NCBI RefSeq assembly: GCF_000429765.1
Contig: NZ_AUCM01000007.1
Coordinates: forward strand, 193,217 to 235,665
Source of the DNA: Gemmobacter nectariphilus DSM 15620
Lineage (GTDB): Bacteria; Pseudomonadota; Alphaproteobacteria; Rhodobacterales; Rhodobacteraceae
DNA: 42,449 nucleotides
Direction of reading: 5' to 3'
Shown here piece by piece: positions 33,279 to 42,449 of the stretch. Position 1 is the first letter of the stretch. The number at the start of each line of letters is the position of its first letter. The translations under genes were made by a program, and so were the position numbers. A model generated the notes under the pieces. The model did not search any database and was not told the DNA's origin. It saw only the letters and a list, made by a program, of their open reading frames with translations.

Positions 33279-35519
33279 ATGTCTGCCGATCCCTTTCCTG
33301 TTGCCAAAGCGGGCATCCCCATCGGGGGGCCTGTCCTGATGTCGATCAGTGCCCAGGCGCTGCCATCCCCGGGCGAGACGCCTTTCTGGTTCCTCACCGG
33401 GGCCGCGGGCTGGGGGGTGGCGCTGACAGGCGCCTGGCAGCTGGCGCTGGGGCGCGGTGTGCGGGTGGGCCTGCTGGACAGCGGGCTGAACGCGGGCCAT
33501 TCCGATTTCCTGGCAGGGCAGGCGCTGTCCGGGGCGACGGATCAGGCGCTCAGCGATGCCCATGGCACGCGGGTGGCCGGGCTGATCGCGGGCCGGATCG
33601 ACAATGCCATCGGCGGCATGGGCGCGGCGACAGGGGCCGTTCTGCTGGCCGAGCGGATGGATTTCACCGCCCAGCCCGCCCCCGCCACCATGGCCGAGGC
33701 ATTGCTGCGGCAGACGGCGGTGGATGTGTCGAACAACAGCTGGGGCTGGTCGCGGGCCTTTGCCGACAATTTCCGCACCATCGCCTTTCAGCCGGTGTCC
33801 GGCGCAATTCTGGATGGCGCGCGCGAGGGGCGGGGCGGGCTGGGCACCGTCTGGGTCTTTGCCGGCGGCAACGGGCGGCTGATGAGGGACGGCCAGAACC
33901 ATGGCGACGATTCCAACTTTCACAACCTGACCAATGCCCGCCAGACCATTGCCGTCGGCGCCAGCGATGCCGAGGGCAAGGTTGCCTTCTTTTCCAGCCC
34001 TGGCGCCAATCTGCTGCTGGTGGCGCCAGGCCAGGCGCTGACCACCACCGACGGGCTGGCCGAAGGCGCGACCGGCCGCGCCTGGGTCACGGGCACGTCC
34101 TATGCCGCGCCGCTGGTCTCGGGGACGGTGGCGCTGATGCTCGAGGTGAACCCGGGCCTTGGCTACCGCGATGTGCAGCAGATCCTGGCGATGACCGCCC
34201 GCCCGCTGGCCAGCGCCCCCGGCACGGCGAATGGCGGGGCGCAGGTGAACGGCGGCGGGCTGGTGTTCAGCCGCGATGCAGGCTTTGGCCTTTTGGATGC
34301 CGAAGCCGCGGTGCGGCTGGCCCGCCGCCACCAGGGCGGCGCCACCGCGGCCACCGAGGCCGCGCTGACCGCCCTGCCTGACACGGACGAGACGGCCCCC
34401 GACCCTCTGGAGCACCGCATCACGGTCTCGGTGGCCGCGCCCGAAGGCGGGTTGCGGGTCGAATGGGTGGAACTCGACCTGACCTTGCGCGATGCCGATC
34501 TGCGATCCATGGCGATCGAGCTGGTCTCTCCGGCCGGAACCCGTACGGTGATCGCGCCGAACCTGACAGCGGTCGGGGGCACCACCTCGCTGGCCTTCAC
34601 CTTCACCAGCGCCGCCACCTGGGGCGAGGATGTGGCCGGCGACTGGACGGTGATCCTGTCGCACCCTCAGGCCAGCACCGGCTTTGCGCTGGCCCGGGCC
34701 GAGCTGCGGTTCTTTGGTGCGACCGGGGGCGATGATGGCACGCGCTGGTTCACCGATGCCTGGGCCGGGCTGGCCGGCGCCGATCCGGGGCGCCAGACGA
34801 TCGGCCATGCGGCGCAGGGGCCAGGCACGCTGAACTTTGCCGCCGTGCGCGGCGATGTCATGCTGGATCTGCGGGACGGCGCCGGGGCGCTGGACGGGGT
34901 GGGCTTTGATCTGGTCAGCGCCTTTGACCGGGTGATCGGCGGGGCCGGGGCCGACAGCCTGGGCGGCGCGCGCGGGGACGACCGGCTGGCAGGCGATGAT
35001 GGCGCCGATACGCTGGCCGGACGGGCCGGCGATGACTGGCTGGACGGCGGGGATGGCGATGACCGGCTGTCTGGCGGCGCCGGCGATGACACGCTGATCG
35101 GCGGGGCCGGGCGTGACCGGCTGCGCGGCCAGGCCGGGCAGGATGTGCTGACCGGCGGGGATGGCGACGACTGGCTGCATGGCGGCGATGGCGATGACAC
35201 GCTGATCGGCGGGGCCGGGCGCGATGTGCTGACCGGCGGGGCCGGGGCGGATGTGTTCGTCCTTGGCACAGCCGATCCGGGCACCGGGCGCGACCGGATC
35301 ACCGATTTCACCCCGGGCGAGGACCGGATCGACCTGTCGGCCCTGGCATCTGGCCTGACCTTTGTCGGGGCAGCGCCGTTTTCCGGCCACCCGGGCGAGG
35401 TGCGCCTTGGCCCCCAGGCCATGCGGCTGATGGTCGATCTGGATGGGGATGCCCGCGCCGATCTGGCCGTCGATCTGCCAGGTGTGGCCTGGCTGATGCC
35501 GGAGGCATTGCTGCTTTGA
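33279..35519 (+). CDS. Subtilisin-like serine protease with P-domain and RTX tail
   Basis: This is a 746-residue protein. The S8 catalytic triad is D67 (VGLLDSG), H95 (DAHGTRVAG) and S274 (TGTSYAAPLVSG), with the oxyanion Asn near 198 (FAGGNG). A proprotein-convertase P-domain-like beta sandwich follows at about 375-490 (EHRITVSVAAPEGGLRVEWV, LTLRDADLRSMAIELVSP). Then come nonapeptide RTX repeats (about 560-690) and a C-terminal ITDFTPGEDRIDLSAL region. It has no classical signal peptide and the end (MPEALLL) differs from the shared cassette. Type I secretion is inferred. An ATG at 33339 with GGGGGGCC ahead is an alternative start. The extracellular role could be processing surface proteins or nutrients. 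Confidence 0.92.
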   Translation: MSADPFPVAKAGIPIGGPVLMSISAQALPSPGETPFWFLTGAAGWGVALTGAWQLALGRGVRVGLLDSGLNAGHSDFLAGQALSGATDQALSDAHGTRVAGLIAGRIDNAIGGMGAATGAVLLAERMDFTAQPAPATMAEALLRQTAVDVSNNSWGWSRAFADNFRTIAFQPVSGAILDGAREGRGGLGTVWVFAGGNGRLMRDGQNHGDDSNFHNLTNARQTIAVGASDAEGKVAFFSSPGANLLLVAPGQALTTTDGLAEGATGRAWVTGTSYAAPLVSGTVALMLEVNPGLGYRDVQQILAMTARPLASAPGTANGGAQVNGGGLVFSRDAGFGLLDAEAAVRLARRHQGGATAATEAALTALPDTDETAPDPLEHRITVSVAAPEGGLRVEWVELDLTLRDADLRSMAIELVSPAGTRTVIAPNLTAVGGTTSLAFTFTSAATWGEDVAGDWTVILSHPQASTGFALARAELRFFGATGGDDGTRWFTDAWAGLAGADPGRQTIGHAAQGPGTLNFAAVRGDVMLDLRDGAGALDGVGFDLVSAFDRVIGGAGADSLGGARGDDRLAGDDGADTLAGRAGDDWLDGGDGDDRLSGGAGDDTLIGGAGRDRLRGQAGQDVLTGGDGDDWLHGGDGDDTLIGGAGRDVLTGGAGADVFVLGTADPGTGRDRITDFTPGEDRIDLSALASGLTFVGAAPFSGHPGEVRLGPQAMRLMVDLDGDARADLAVDLPGVAWLMPEALLL

Positions 35520-35857
35520 AGCGAATCGAATGCGCGCAATTCGTGCAACTCTGAATTGCAATTACCCCTGGTCAATTCGCGCATTACAATAAATCATAAC
35601 GCGGCATGAATTCCACGGACCGGCCGCGATTCCAGTCAATTCAGCCCCGCAGCCACCCCCGAATAGGGGGGGTATGTAAAATTTCTCGGTTAATGACCGA
35701 TTAAATGGTTTCCTGTTGCAATTTGATTAATAGTGTATGGATCGGGGGGGCGAAGAGCCTTTTTTACACGAGCGGCCTGGTGCGCGTGATCGATTCACGC
35801 GGCAATTCTGCTTGTCTGCTTGTGTCCTGAAACATTTTTGGTCGGGAGCTATTCTCT
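35520..35857. promoter_or_regulatory. Promoter region of the giant surface protein
   Basis: These 338 bases are AT-rich relative to flanking genes, as expected for promoter DNA. ACCCCC and GGGGGT flank GAATAGG near 35655-35673. I could not fix a -35/-10 pair. Confidence 0.4.
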
Positions 35858-38800
35858 ATGCCTGTCACGCTCAATGTTGGTGCGTCCGAAACCTATGCCA
35901 TGATTGCCGATGCGCTGGCCGCCGCATCCGGGACCTATGCCGGCGAAGCCGAGGTGATCATCCAGATCGAGGCTGGCACCTATGCCGAGAACCTGACGAT
36001 CAACCGGGCCGGGGTCTCGCTGGTCGGGGCCAATGCGGGCATCGTTGCCGATGGCAACCGCAGCGATGAAACCATCATCAATGGGTATATCGGCATCTTT
36101 GGCGACGGTGCCTCGGTCGACGGGATCACCGTACAGGATGGCGGCGCGGTTCTGGGCCAGAACGCCGGGATCTATGTCCAGGCGGACAATGCCAGCATCG
36201 AGAACACGATCTTCGACCGCGACGGTGGCTTCGGCACGTTCCGTGGCGTCATTACCGCGACCGGGTATGGCGAGGGGCTGGAAGTTGCCGGATCGAGCTT
36301 CTCCGGCTGGGCCACGGGGATCTATCTGAACCCCGGCGCGACCTCGGCCACGATCACCGGCAACGGCTTCGATGGCAACAATGTCGGCATGTCGATCGAC
36401 TATCCCGCCTCGGGCACGGTCAGCGGCAACAGCTTTGCCAATTCGACCGTCGAACATATCGGGGTCGGCGCGGCCGGGGCGAATGTCGACGTCGGAGCAA
36501 CGGTTGGGGCAAACAACTTCGACGAAACCGCCGCTCCGGTGACGATCTATGGCCTGACCGCAGGCCAGACGGTGAGCGGGACCGAAAATGCCGATGCGCT
36601 GAACGGCACGGCCGGTAACGACACCTTCGTCATCGGGCTGAACGACACGGTCGACGGCGGGGCCGGCAGCGACACCGTGGTCTTTGCCGAAGGCACGACC
36701 GCCCAGCAGGTGCTGGATGCGCTTGATGCGGGCGACATGGTGCTGAACCGCGTGGAGCTGATCCGTATCGATGGCACCGGGGAAAACACCTATCTCGTGC
36801 TCGAAGGCATGTCGATCCAGGCCGCGATCGATGCCGCGGCCGCGGGCGATACCATCGTGCTGGGCGATGGCACCTTCTCGGAGAACGTGCTGATCAACAA
36901 GGCCGGCCTGACGCTGACCTCGATGAACGGCCGCGATGCGACGACCATCGTGGGCAGCGATGCCAGCGGCCTGCTGGGCACGATCGAGATCGACCCGGGC
37001 ATGAACGGCGTCACCATCGAGGGCCTGACCATCGAGGGGATCAACGGCAATGGCGCCATCGAAAAGGCGGCCGTCTACATCCAGGGCGCCAATGACGGGC
37101 TGACCGTCCGCAACAACGAGATCGTCGCCAAGGGCGATGCCGGCCTGATGTCGGAATACGCGAACGTCAGCAATACGATGATCGACGGCAACATCTTCTC
37201 GGGCAAGACCTTTGTTGGCGCGAACCCCGAAAGTCTGCCGAACAACACCTTCGGTTACAATCCGGGGCAATTCGCTGAGGGCAACGATTTCCCCCGCCAG
37301 ATGGTCGTCATGGGCAATGGCGGCGGCGCCACGCCGTCGGTCGGCAGCAACATCACCTTTACCAACAACATCGTCGGCGGCACCACCGGCGGCATCAGCA
37401 GCGTGACCGGCCTGCCCTTTGGCAACAACCTGGTGACCATCGACGTCACCGGATCGACCATCAGCGGCAATACCTTCATCGGCTTCACCGGCGCCTTCAC
37501 CGCCGCCCTGCGCGCGCGCCGTGACGGCATCGACATTCAGGACAACGTGTTCGACCTGTCGCAAGGCGGCCAGTTCGCCTTTCCGGCCAGCATGTTCCTG
37601 CAGAACAACACCACCGGCACGATCGAGGACAACCGCTTCATCAACGCGCTTGGCACCGAGGTGTTCCCCGGCACGCCGGGCAACGACCTGATCACCGGCA
37701 CGCCGGGCGACGATCTGTTCATCGCCAGCGCCGGCAATGACACGATCGACGGGATGGATGGCTCCGACACGCTGGACATGTCGGCGGCCGGTGCAGCGGG
37801 CGCCTTTGTCGATCTGGCCTCGGGGCTGGCCTTTTCCAGCGCCACGGGGATCGACAGCCTGTCGAACATCGAGAATGTCATCGGCACGTCGGGCAATGAC
37901 GGGCTGTATGGCGATGCGCTGGACAACGTCTTCACTGCCTCGGCCGGCATCGACATCATCGACGGGCGCGACGGGTCCGACAGCTATGATGCCTCGGCCA
38001 GCACCGAGAACATGAGCGCCGATCTGGAGACCGGCACGGTCTCGGCCGGGGAGTCCAGCGCGACGCTGATCTCGATCGAGAACATCGCCACCGGCTCGGG
38101 CAACGATACGGTGACCGGCTCGACCGGGGCGAACCGCATCGAGACCGGCGCGGGCGATGACAGCATCACCGCCACCGCAGGCGCCGATACCATCGACGCG
38201 GGCGACGGGCTGGATGTCGTGTCCTATGCCGACTCCTATGCCGGCGCGGTGACCATCGCGCAATCGGCCACGCCGGGCGCCTGGGCGATCACCGCCGGGG
38301 CGGACGAGCAGACCGTCAGCAATGTCGAGATCGTCACCGATGCCGACGGGCGCACCCTGCTGGTCGGCAATGGCGGCTTCGCCACCATCCAGGACGCGCT
38401 TGCGGTGGCGCAGGCCGGCGACACCATCCTGGTCGCCGAAGGCACCTATGCCGGCGGCTTCAACATCACGGTCGAGGGCCTGACGATCAAGGCCGTGGGC
38501 GATGTGGTGATCGAAGGCACCTTCCGGCAGGTCAACGGTCTGGATCCGGAAGACAGCGTGGCGGGATGGCTGCAAACCGTGAACGCCTACAACGGTGGCG
38601 GCACCCATGTCATTGCGGTGCAGGCCGACAACGTCACCCTGGACGGCATCACAATCACCAGCGCCAACACCGGGATCGAGCTGAACACCAGCATCGAGAA
38701 CCTGACGCTGACGAACGTGGACATCTCGGGTGGCAGCACCGGTATCCGCAAGGCCACCGCCGCGACCATCGACGGGCTGACCATCACCGGCGGCAGCTTC

Positions 38801-41800
38801 ACCGACCTGGAAAAGGGGATGACGCTCTACAAGGCCAGCAACAGCGATGGCCGGCTGAGCAACTTTACCGTCGACGGCACCCATTTCGAGAACCTGAACG
38901 AAAAGGGCATCTACCTTGAAACCGGCGATACGGTGCTGCTGACCAACCTCACGATGGAAAACGTGGGCCAGTTCGGCCGCACCGATGCCTTCGGCAACAT
39001 CGGCGAATGGGGCAACGGCATCGACATCAACCTGAAGCATTCGAGCGGGACGCCCTACGAGGACATCACCATCTCGAACTCCAGCTTCACGAATGTCGGC
39101 CTGTCCAACGGTTCGGGGACAACCCACATGGGCGGCGCGGCGATTGCCGTCAAGACCCGTGACGATGGCAGCTATGAATCGAACCGCGCCACCTTCGACG
39201 GCGCGCTGAAGATCGACGACGTGACCATCGACGGCACCTCGGTCGGCGTGCGCGTCGGCGAGCCGGGCAAGGCCAACGCCGGACCGGCGGTCGAGATCAC
39301 CGGCACCGCGATCGAAAATGCGCTTACGGCCGAGGTCGACAACGTCTCGACATCGACCCTGTCGGTCACGCTGGGCGATGACGGCGAGATCTGGGCGGCG
39401 GCCACCACCACCACCGGCGCCATCGACTTTGCCGGCGGCGCGGGCGACGACCACATGACCGGCGGCGGCGGGGCCGACAGCTTTGCCGGCGGCGGCGGGG
39501 CCGACACGGTGGATGGCGGCGCGGGCCTCGATACCGTGACCTTCGACGGCGACGCGGCCGATTACACCATCACCTGGGATGGCACCATCGCCACCGTCTC
39601 GGACGGCACCGATACGGTGACCATCACCAATGCGGGCCGGCTGGACTTTGCCGACAAGGATGTGCTGCTGGTCTCGGCCAGCGGCGAATTCGCCACGGTG
39701 CAGGCCGGGGTCGATGCGGCAGTGACCGGCGACGAGGTGCTGATCGCCGCAGGCACCTATGCCGGGAACGTCAGCATCGCCGACAAGTCCATCACCCTGA
39801 CCGGGGCCGATGAGGACGTGATCATCGAGGGGCCGATCAGCACCAGCGGCCTGATGGATACCGCCGACCTGCTGCGCTTCGCCAATCTGACGATCGACGC
39901 GGCGGGCCAGCAATACGGGCTGTTCCTGCGCAACTCGGCCACCGATGTGGAGGGCGTCAACGGCGGCACCATCGCGCTGGAAGGTGTCACCATCCAGAAC
40001 GCGGCCGCACAGGGCATGTTCTATGCCAATCCGTCGAACGGCTCGAGCCCGACCGACCCGGACACCGTGGGCACGATCTCGATCGTCGGATCGACCTTCC
40101 TGTCGAACGGGGAAACCTATTCGGGGACGAAGGGCCATGGCCATGTCAACCTGTTCGGCTTCAACGGCAACCTGACGGTCGATGGCGTGACCATGGCCAG
40201 CACCAATGCCGATCAGGGCGATTCCGTGTTCCGGGGCGGTTCGGTCAGCAGCGGTGCGGTCAATGCCGACAAGGCCTTTACCGTCACCGGCATCCGCACT
40301 GGCACGCCCGGCGAGGGCGGCTATGCCGATGCGGGCGCTCTGGTTCTGAAGGATATCACCATCACCGGCTATTATGGCTCGGACGTGATGTCGTTCTACA
40401 CGATCGGCGCCTTTGCCAGCAGCTCGCTGAGCAATGTGTCGGTCGAGGCCCGCGCGCTGTGGTCGCTGATCAACTTCGACAGCGTCTCGGGGCCGCTTGA
40501 CCTGACGGGCTTTGCCGGCACCAACTCCAGCGTCCTGGCCACCAGCCGCGATGCGGAACTGCAGGGTCTGGACAGCGATGATGCGATGACCGGCAGCGAT
40601 GGCGTCGACATCCTGATCGGCCGCGGCGGCACCGACAGCCTGTATGGCGGCGCGGGGGATGACGTGTTCGTCTATACCGATGCCGCGCATTTCACCTCGG
40701 ACGAAGTCGTGAACGGTGGAAACGACACCGATACCATCCTGTTCGCCGGGACAGGCACCCTGGTGCTGGGCGCCAATGTGACCGGCGTCGAACAGGTGGC
40801 CATCGGGGTTGGGACCGGCGCGGGGATCGACGCCTCGGCCCTGATCGAAGGGGTGACCATCGCAGGCGGTGCCGGCGCTGACACGCTGATCGGCGGCGCG
40901 GGGGCTGACACGATCCTGGGCGGCGATGGCGATGACATCATCGCCTATACCAACGGCAGCCTTGCGGCGGATGACAGCATCGATGGCGGCGCGGGGTCGG
41001 ATACGATCTCGTTCGACGGCACGTCGGGCACGCTGGTGCTGGGCGCCGATGTGACCGGGGTCGAGGTCGTCAGCATCTCGGGCGGTGACGATGTCGGGAT
41101 CGATGCATCGGCAGCGGGCGAGGGGCTGACCATCCTGGGCGGCACCGGGGCCAACACGCTGACCGGCACGGCGATGGCCGACAGCCTGAATGGCGGCAAT
41201 GGCGATGACACGCTGATCGGCGGCGCGGGCGACGATACGCTGGATGGCGGCGCGGGCCATGACACCGCCGATTACAGCGGTGCCACCGGCGCCGTGCTGG
41301 TCAACCTGCAGCTGGGCACGGCCTTTGGCATCGATATCGGCAACGACACGCTGCTGCACATCGAGGCGGTGATCGGCGGCACCGGCAACGATGCGCTGGC
41401 CGCCAGCAGCGCCGGCAATACGCTGGATGGTGGCGCGGGCAACGATACGCTGATCGGTGGCACCGGCAACGACACGCTGATCGGCGGCACCGGCACCGAT
41501 GCGCTGTTCGGCGGGGATGGCACCGATACCGCCATCCTGTCGGGGAACTGGGCCGATTTCACCATCACGCAATCGGGTTCGGTCTACACGCTGACCGACG
41601 GGACCAATACCGTCACCGCCAGCGGCGTGGAAAACTTCGCGTTCGACGATGGCACGCGGGCCCTGGCCAATCTGCTGAACGTGGCGCCCGACGACATCAC
41701 GTTCGGCGATGACACGCCTGCGATCGACGAGAACGAGGCCGGCGCGGTCATCACCACGCTGTCCGGCACCGACCCCAATGCCGGGGACGAGCTGAGCTTC

Positions 41801-42449
41801 TCGGTCGATAGCAGCCGGTTCGAGATCGTGCTGATCGGCAGCGACTACACGCTGAAGCTCAAGGACGGCGAGTCGCTGGACCACGAGACCGACAGCACCG
41901 TCACGGTGTCGGTGACCGCGACCGATCTGGGCGGGCTGACCCGTTCCGAGGATCTGACGATCACCGTCAACGACGTCAACGAGGCGCCGGTGGTGACCGA
42001 TCCGGGCCTTGGCATCTGGGAAGCCACGGTCGAGGCCGGCGCGATCGGGGCCGATCTGGGCGCCCGCCCGGCGGTGGACGACCCCGAAGGCAATGCCCTG
42101 ACCTATACGCTGGTCACCGGCCTGGCCGCCGGCCGGCTGCTGGTGAACGGGGTCGAGGTCACGGATCTGACGCCGCTGAGCCAGGCCCAGTTCGACGCGA
42201 TGGTCTTCGAGACCACCGAGGACGATGGGGTCTATACCGCCCAGTTCTCGGTCAGCGACGGGATCGAGGCCACCAGCCTCGATGCCCAGTTCACCGTGGT
42301 CGCAGGCATCGCCACCGTGCTGGACGGCACGGCCGGCAATGACACGCTGGACGGCGCCTCTGGCCGTGACCGTCTCTTTGGTCTGGATGGCGACGACGTG
42401 CTTTACGGCGGGTCGTGGGGCGATCTGCTGAATGGCGGGGCGGGGGCCG
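35858..42449 (+). CDS. Giant beta-helix/RTX/cadherin-like surface protein, partial (3' end beyond window)
   Basis: The frame opens at ATG 35858, with GGGAG upstream, and stays open to the window end, at least 2197 codons. The layout alternates modules: pectate-lyase-like right-handed beta-helix blocks (about 1-230, 308-600, 850-1080, 1265-1570) opening with phrases like FATIQDALAVAQAGDTILVA or SIQAAIDAAAAGDTIVLGDG, each followed by RTX nonapeptides (about 238-275, 605-700, 1190-1230, 1590-1900). From about 1945 it has cadherin-like DLGGLTRSEDLTITVNDVNE repeats and a further RTX block at the edge. This architecture is typical of giant adhesins or matrix proteins secreted by a type I system and of modular C5-epimerases. 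No catalytic site is claimed. Confidence 0.88.
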   Translation, partial: MPVTLNVGASETYAMIADALAAASGTYAGEAEVIIQIEAGTYAENLTINRAGVSLVGANAGIVADGNRSDETIINGYIGIFGDGASVDGITVQDGGAVLGQNAGIYVQADNASIENTIFDRDGGFGTFRGVITATGYGEGLEVAGSSFSGWATGIYLNPGATSATITGNGFDGNNVGMSIDYPASGTVSGNSFANSTVEHIGVGAAGANVDVGATVGANNFDETAAPVTIYGLTAGQTVSGTENADALNGTAGNDTFVIGLNDTVDGGAGSDTVVFAEGTTAQQVLDALDAGDMVLNRVELIRIDGTGENTYLVLEGMSIQAAIDAAAAGDTIVLGDGTFSENVLINKAGLTLTSMNGRDATTIVGSDASGLLGTIEIDPGMNGVTIEGLTIEGINGNGAIEKAAVYIQGANDGLTVRNNEIVAKGDAGLMSEYANVSNTMIDGNIFSGKTFVGANPESLPNNTFGYNPGQFAEGNDFPRQMVVMGNGGGATPSVGSNITFTNNIVGGTTGGISSVTGLPFGNNLVTIDVTGSTISGNTFIGFTGAFTAALRARRDGIDIQDNVFDLSQGGQFAFPASMFLQNNTTGTIEDNRFINALGTEVFPGTPGNDLITGTPGDDLFIASAGNDTIDGMDGSDTLDMSAAGAAGAFVDLASGLAFSSATGIDSLSNIENVIGTSGNDGLYGDALDNVFTASAGIDIIDGRDGSDSYDASASTENMSADLETGTVSAGESSATLISIENIATGSGNDTVTGSTGANRIETGAGDDSITATAGADTIDAGDGLDVVSYADSYAGAVTIAQSATPGAWAITAGADEQTVSNVEIVTDADGRTLLVGNGGFATIQDALAVAQAGDTILVAEGTYAGGFNITVEGLTIKAVGDVVIEGTFRQVNGLDPEDSVAGWLQTVNAYNGGGTHVIAVQADNVTLDGITITSANTGIELNTSIENLTLTNVDISGGSTGIRKATAATIDGLTITGGSFTDLEKGMTLYKASNSDGRLSNFTVDGTHFENLNEKGIYLETGDTVLLTNLTMENVGQFGRTDAFGNIGEWGNGIDINLKHSSGTPYEDITISNSSFTNVGLSNGSGTTHMGGAAIAVKTRDDGSYESNRATFDGALKIDDVTIDGTSVGVRVGEPGKANAGPAVEITGTAIENALTAEVDNVSTSTLSVTLGDDGEIWAAATTTTGAIDFAGGAGDDHMTGGGGADSFAGGGGADTVDGGAGLDTVTFDGDAADYTITWDGTIATVSDGTDTVTITNAGRLDFADKDVLLVSASGEFATVQAGVDAAVTGDEVLIAAGTYAGNVSIADKSITLTGADEDVIIEGPISTSGLMDTADLLRFANLTIDAAGQQYGLFLRNSATDVEGVNGGTIALEGVTIQNAAAQGMFYANPSNGSSPTDPDTVGTISIVGSTFLSNGETYSGTKGHGHVNLFGFNGNLTVDGVTMASTNADQGDSVFRGGSVSSGAVNADKAFTVTGIRTGTPGEGGYADAGALVLKDITITGYYGSDVMSFYTIGAFASSSLSNVSVEARALWSLINFDSVSGPLDLTGFAGTNSSVLATSRDAELQGLDSDDAMTGSDGVDILIGRGGTDSLYGGAGDDVFVYTDAAHFTSDEVVNGGNDTDTILFAGTGTLVLGANVTGVEQVAIGVGTGAGIDASALIEGVTIAGGAGADTLIGGAGADTILGGDGDDIIAYTNGSLAADDSIDGGAGSDTISFDGTSGTLVLGADVTGVEVVSISGGDDVGIDASAAGEGLTILGGTGANTLTGTAMADSLNGGNGDDTLIGGAGDDTLDGGAGHDTADYSGATGAVLVNLQLGTAFGIDIGNDTLLHIEAVIGGTGNDALAASSAGNTLDGGAGNDTLIGGTGNDTLIGGTGTDALFGGDGTDTAILSGNWADFTITQSGSVYTLTDGTNTVTASGVENFAFDDGTRALANLLNVAPDDITFGDDTPAIDENEAGAVITTLSGTDPNAGDELSFSVDSSRFEIVLIGSDYTLKLKDGESLDHETDSTVTVSVTATDLGGLTRSEDLTITVNDVNEAPVVTDPGLGIWEATVEAGAIGADLGARPAVDDPEGNALTYTLVTGLAAGRLLVNGVEVTDLTPLSQAQFDAMVFETTEDDGVYTAQFSVSDGIEATSLDAQFTVVAGIATVLDGTAGNDTLDGASGRDRLFGLDGDDVLYGGSWGDLLNGGAGA

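Noticed and set aside
33144-35561. A minus-strand frame of 805 codons opposite the protease
   Set aside because: The plus strand has a full subtilisin triad; the minus frame is compositional.
35849-41884. A minus-strand open frame of about 2011 codons opposite the giant protein
   Set aside because: It mirrors the plus-strand repeats; GC-rich, repetitive aspartate/glycine coding leaves few stops on the other strand. It has no domains and no ribosome site, whereas the plus strand has clear beta-helix and RTX motifs.
25251-42449. CRISPR array suspected from many short repeats
   Set aside because: The repeats are coding RTX nonapeptides (GGxGxDxUx) in frame without spacers of constant length and with no cas genes.
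1-42449. tRNA or rRNA genes
   Set aside because: No cloverleaf with the usual invariant T-loop pattern and no rRNA-like sequence was noticed on either strand. Absence by eye is not proof.
23172-42449. Type I secretion ABC transporter for the RTX proteins
   Set aside because: No ABC or membrane-fusion gene is found in this region, so the transporter must be elsewhere in the genome, if present.

Overview
This is a GC-rich window with the codon use and gene families of alphaproteobacterial Rhodobacteraceae. A Paracoccus-like host is my best guess; it is an inference from family resemblance, not from a marker gene. The left part is plasmid DNA: a repABC operon read leftward (repA 4249-3068, repB 3078-2119, repC 1921-713) with its antisense control RNA and centromere-like palindromes. 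Downstream of repC lies an ImuA-like SOS gene that runs off the left edge. To the right are two tandem toxin-antitoxin modules (ParDE-like 4802-5391, CcdAB-like 5674-6201), then a DUF4143-type ATPase.

From about 8.0 to 20.9 kb a second plasmid appears to have been captured. It has an IncQ-type helicase RepA and initiator RepC (10462-8536), a MobV-type relaxase (20116-18641), a regulator with two winged-helix-like domains, a leftward set of hypothetical protein, metallophosphoesterase and AAA+ ATPase, and several AT-rich small-gene islands that include two related small proteins of unknown function. A 50-bp direct repeat brackets the IncQ rep genes. The block's edges are littered with broken insertion sequences: two IS3 relics at 7.8-8.3 kb, an IS21 istA start at 14.35 kb, an istB/istA relic at 21.0-21.6 kb, a complete but frameshifted IS256-family element (21641-22996) and an IS66 relic (23.03 kb). 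The window therefore reads as a repABC plasmid that absorbed a mobilizable IncQ-like plasmid.

From 23.2 kb to the right end the content changes to surface and secreted proteins: a TPR protein with an alpha/beta-hydrolase-like end, three RTX calcium-binding proteins, a UDP-glucose 6-dehydrogenase, an RTX subtilisin-like protease, and a giant beta-helix/RTX/cadherin-like protein still open at the window's end (more than 2190 residues). No type I transporter is in the window, but the RTX tails imply one elsewhere. Together these genes suggest extracellular matrix, capsule or attachment functions.

The most striking structural observation is that the three RTX proteins end in the same 603-bp cassette, equal in length with no indels and highly alike. 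One copy is inverted relative to the other two, and the cassettes flank the dehydrogenase gene, which offers a substrate for inversion or deletion. All functions are inferred from reading the sequence; no database search was run.
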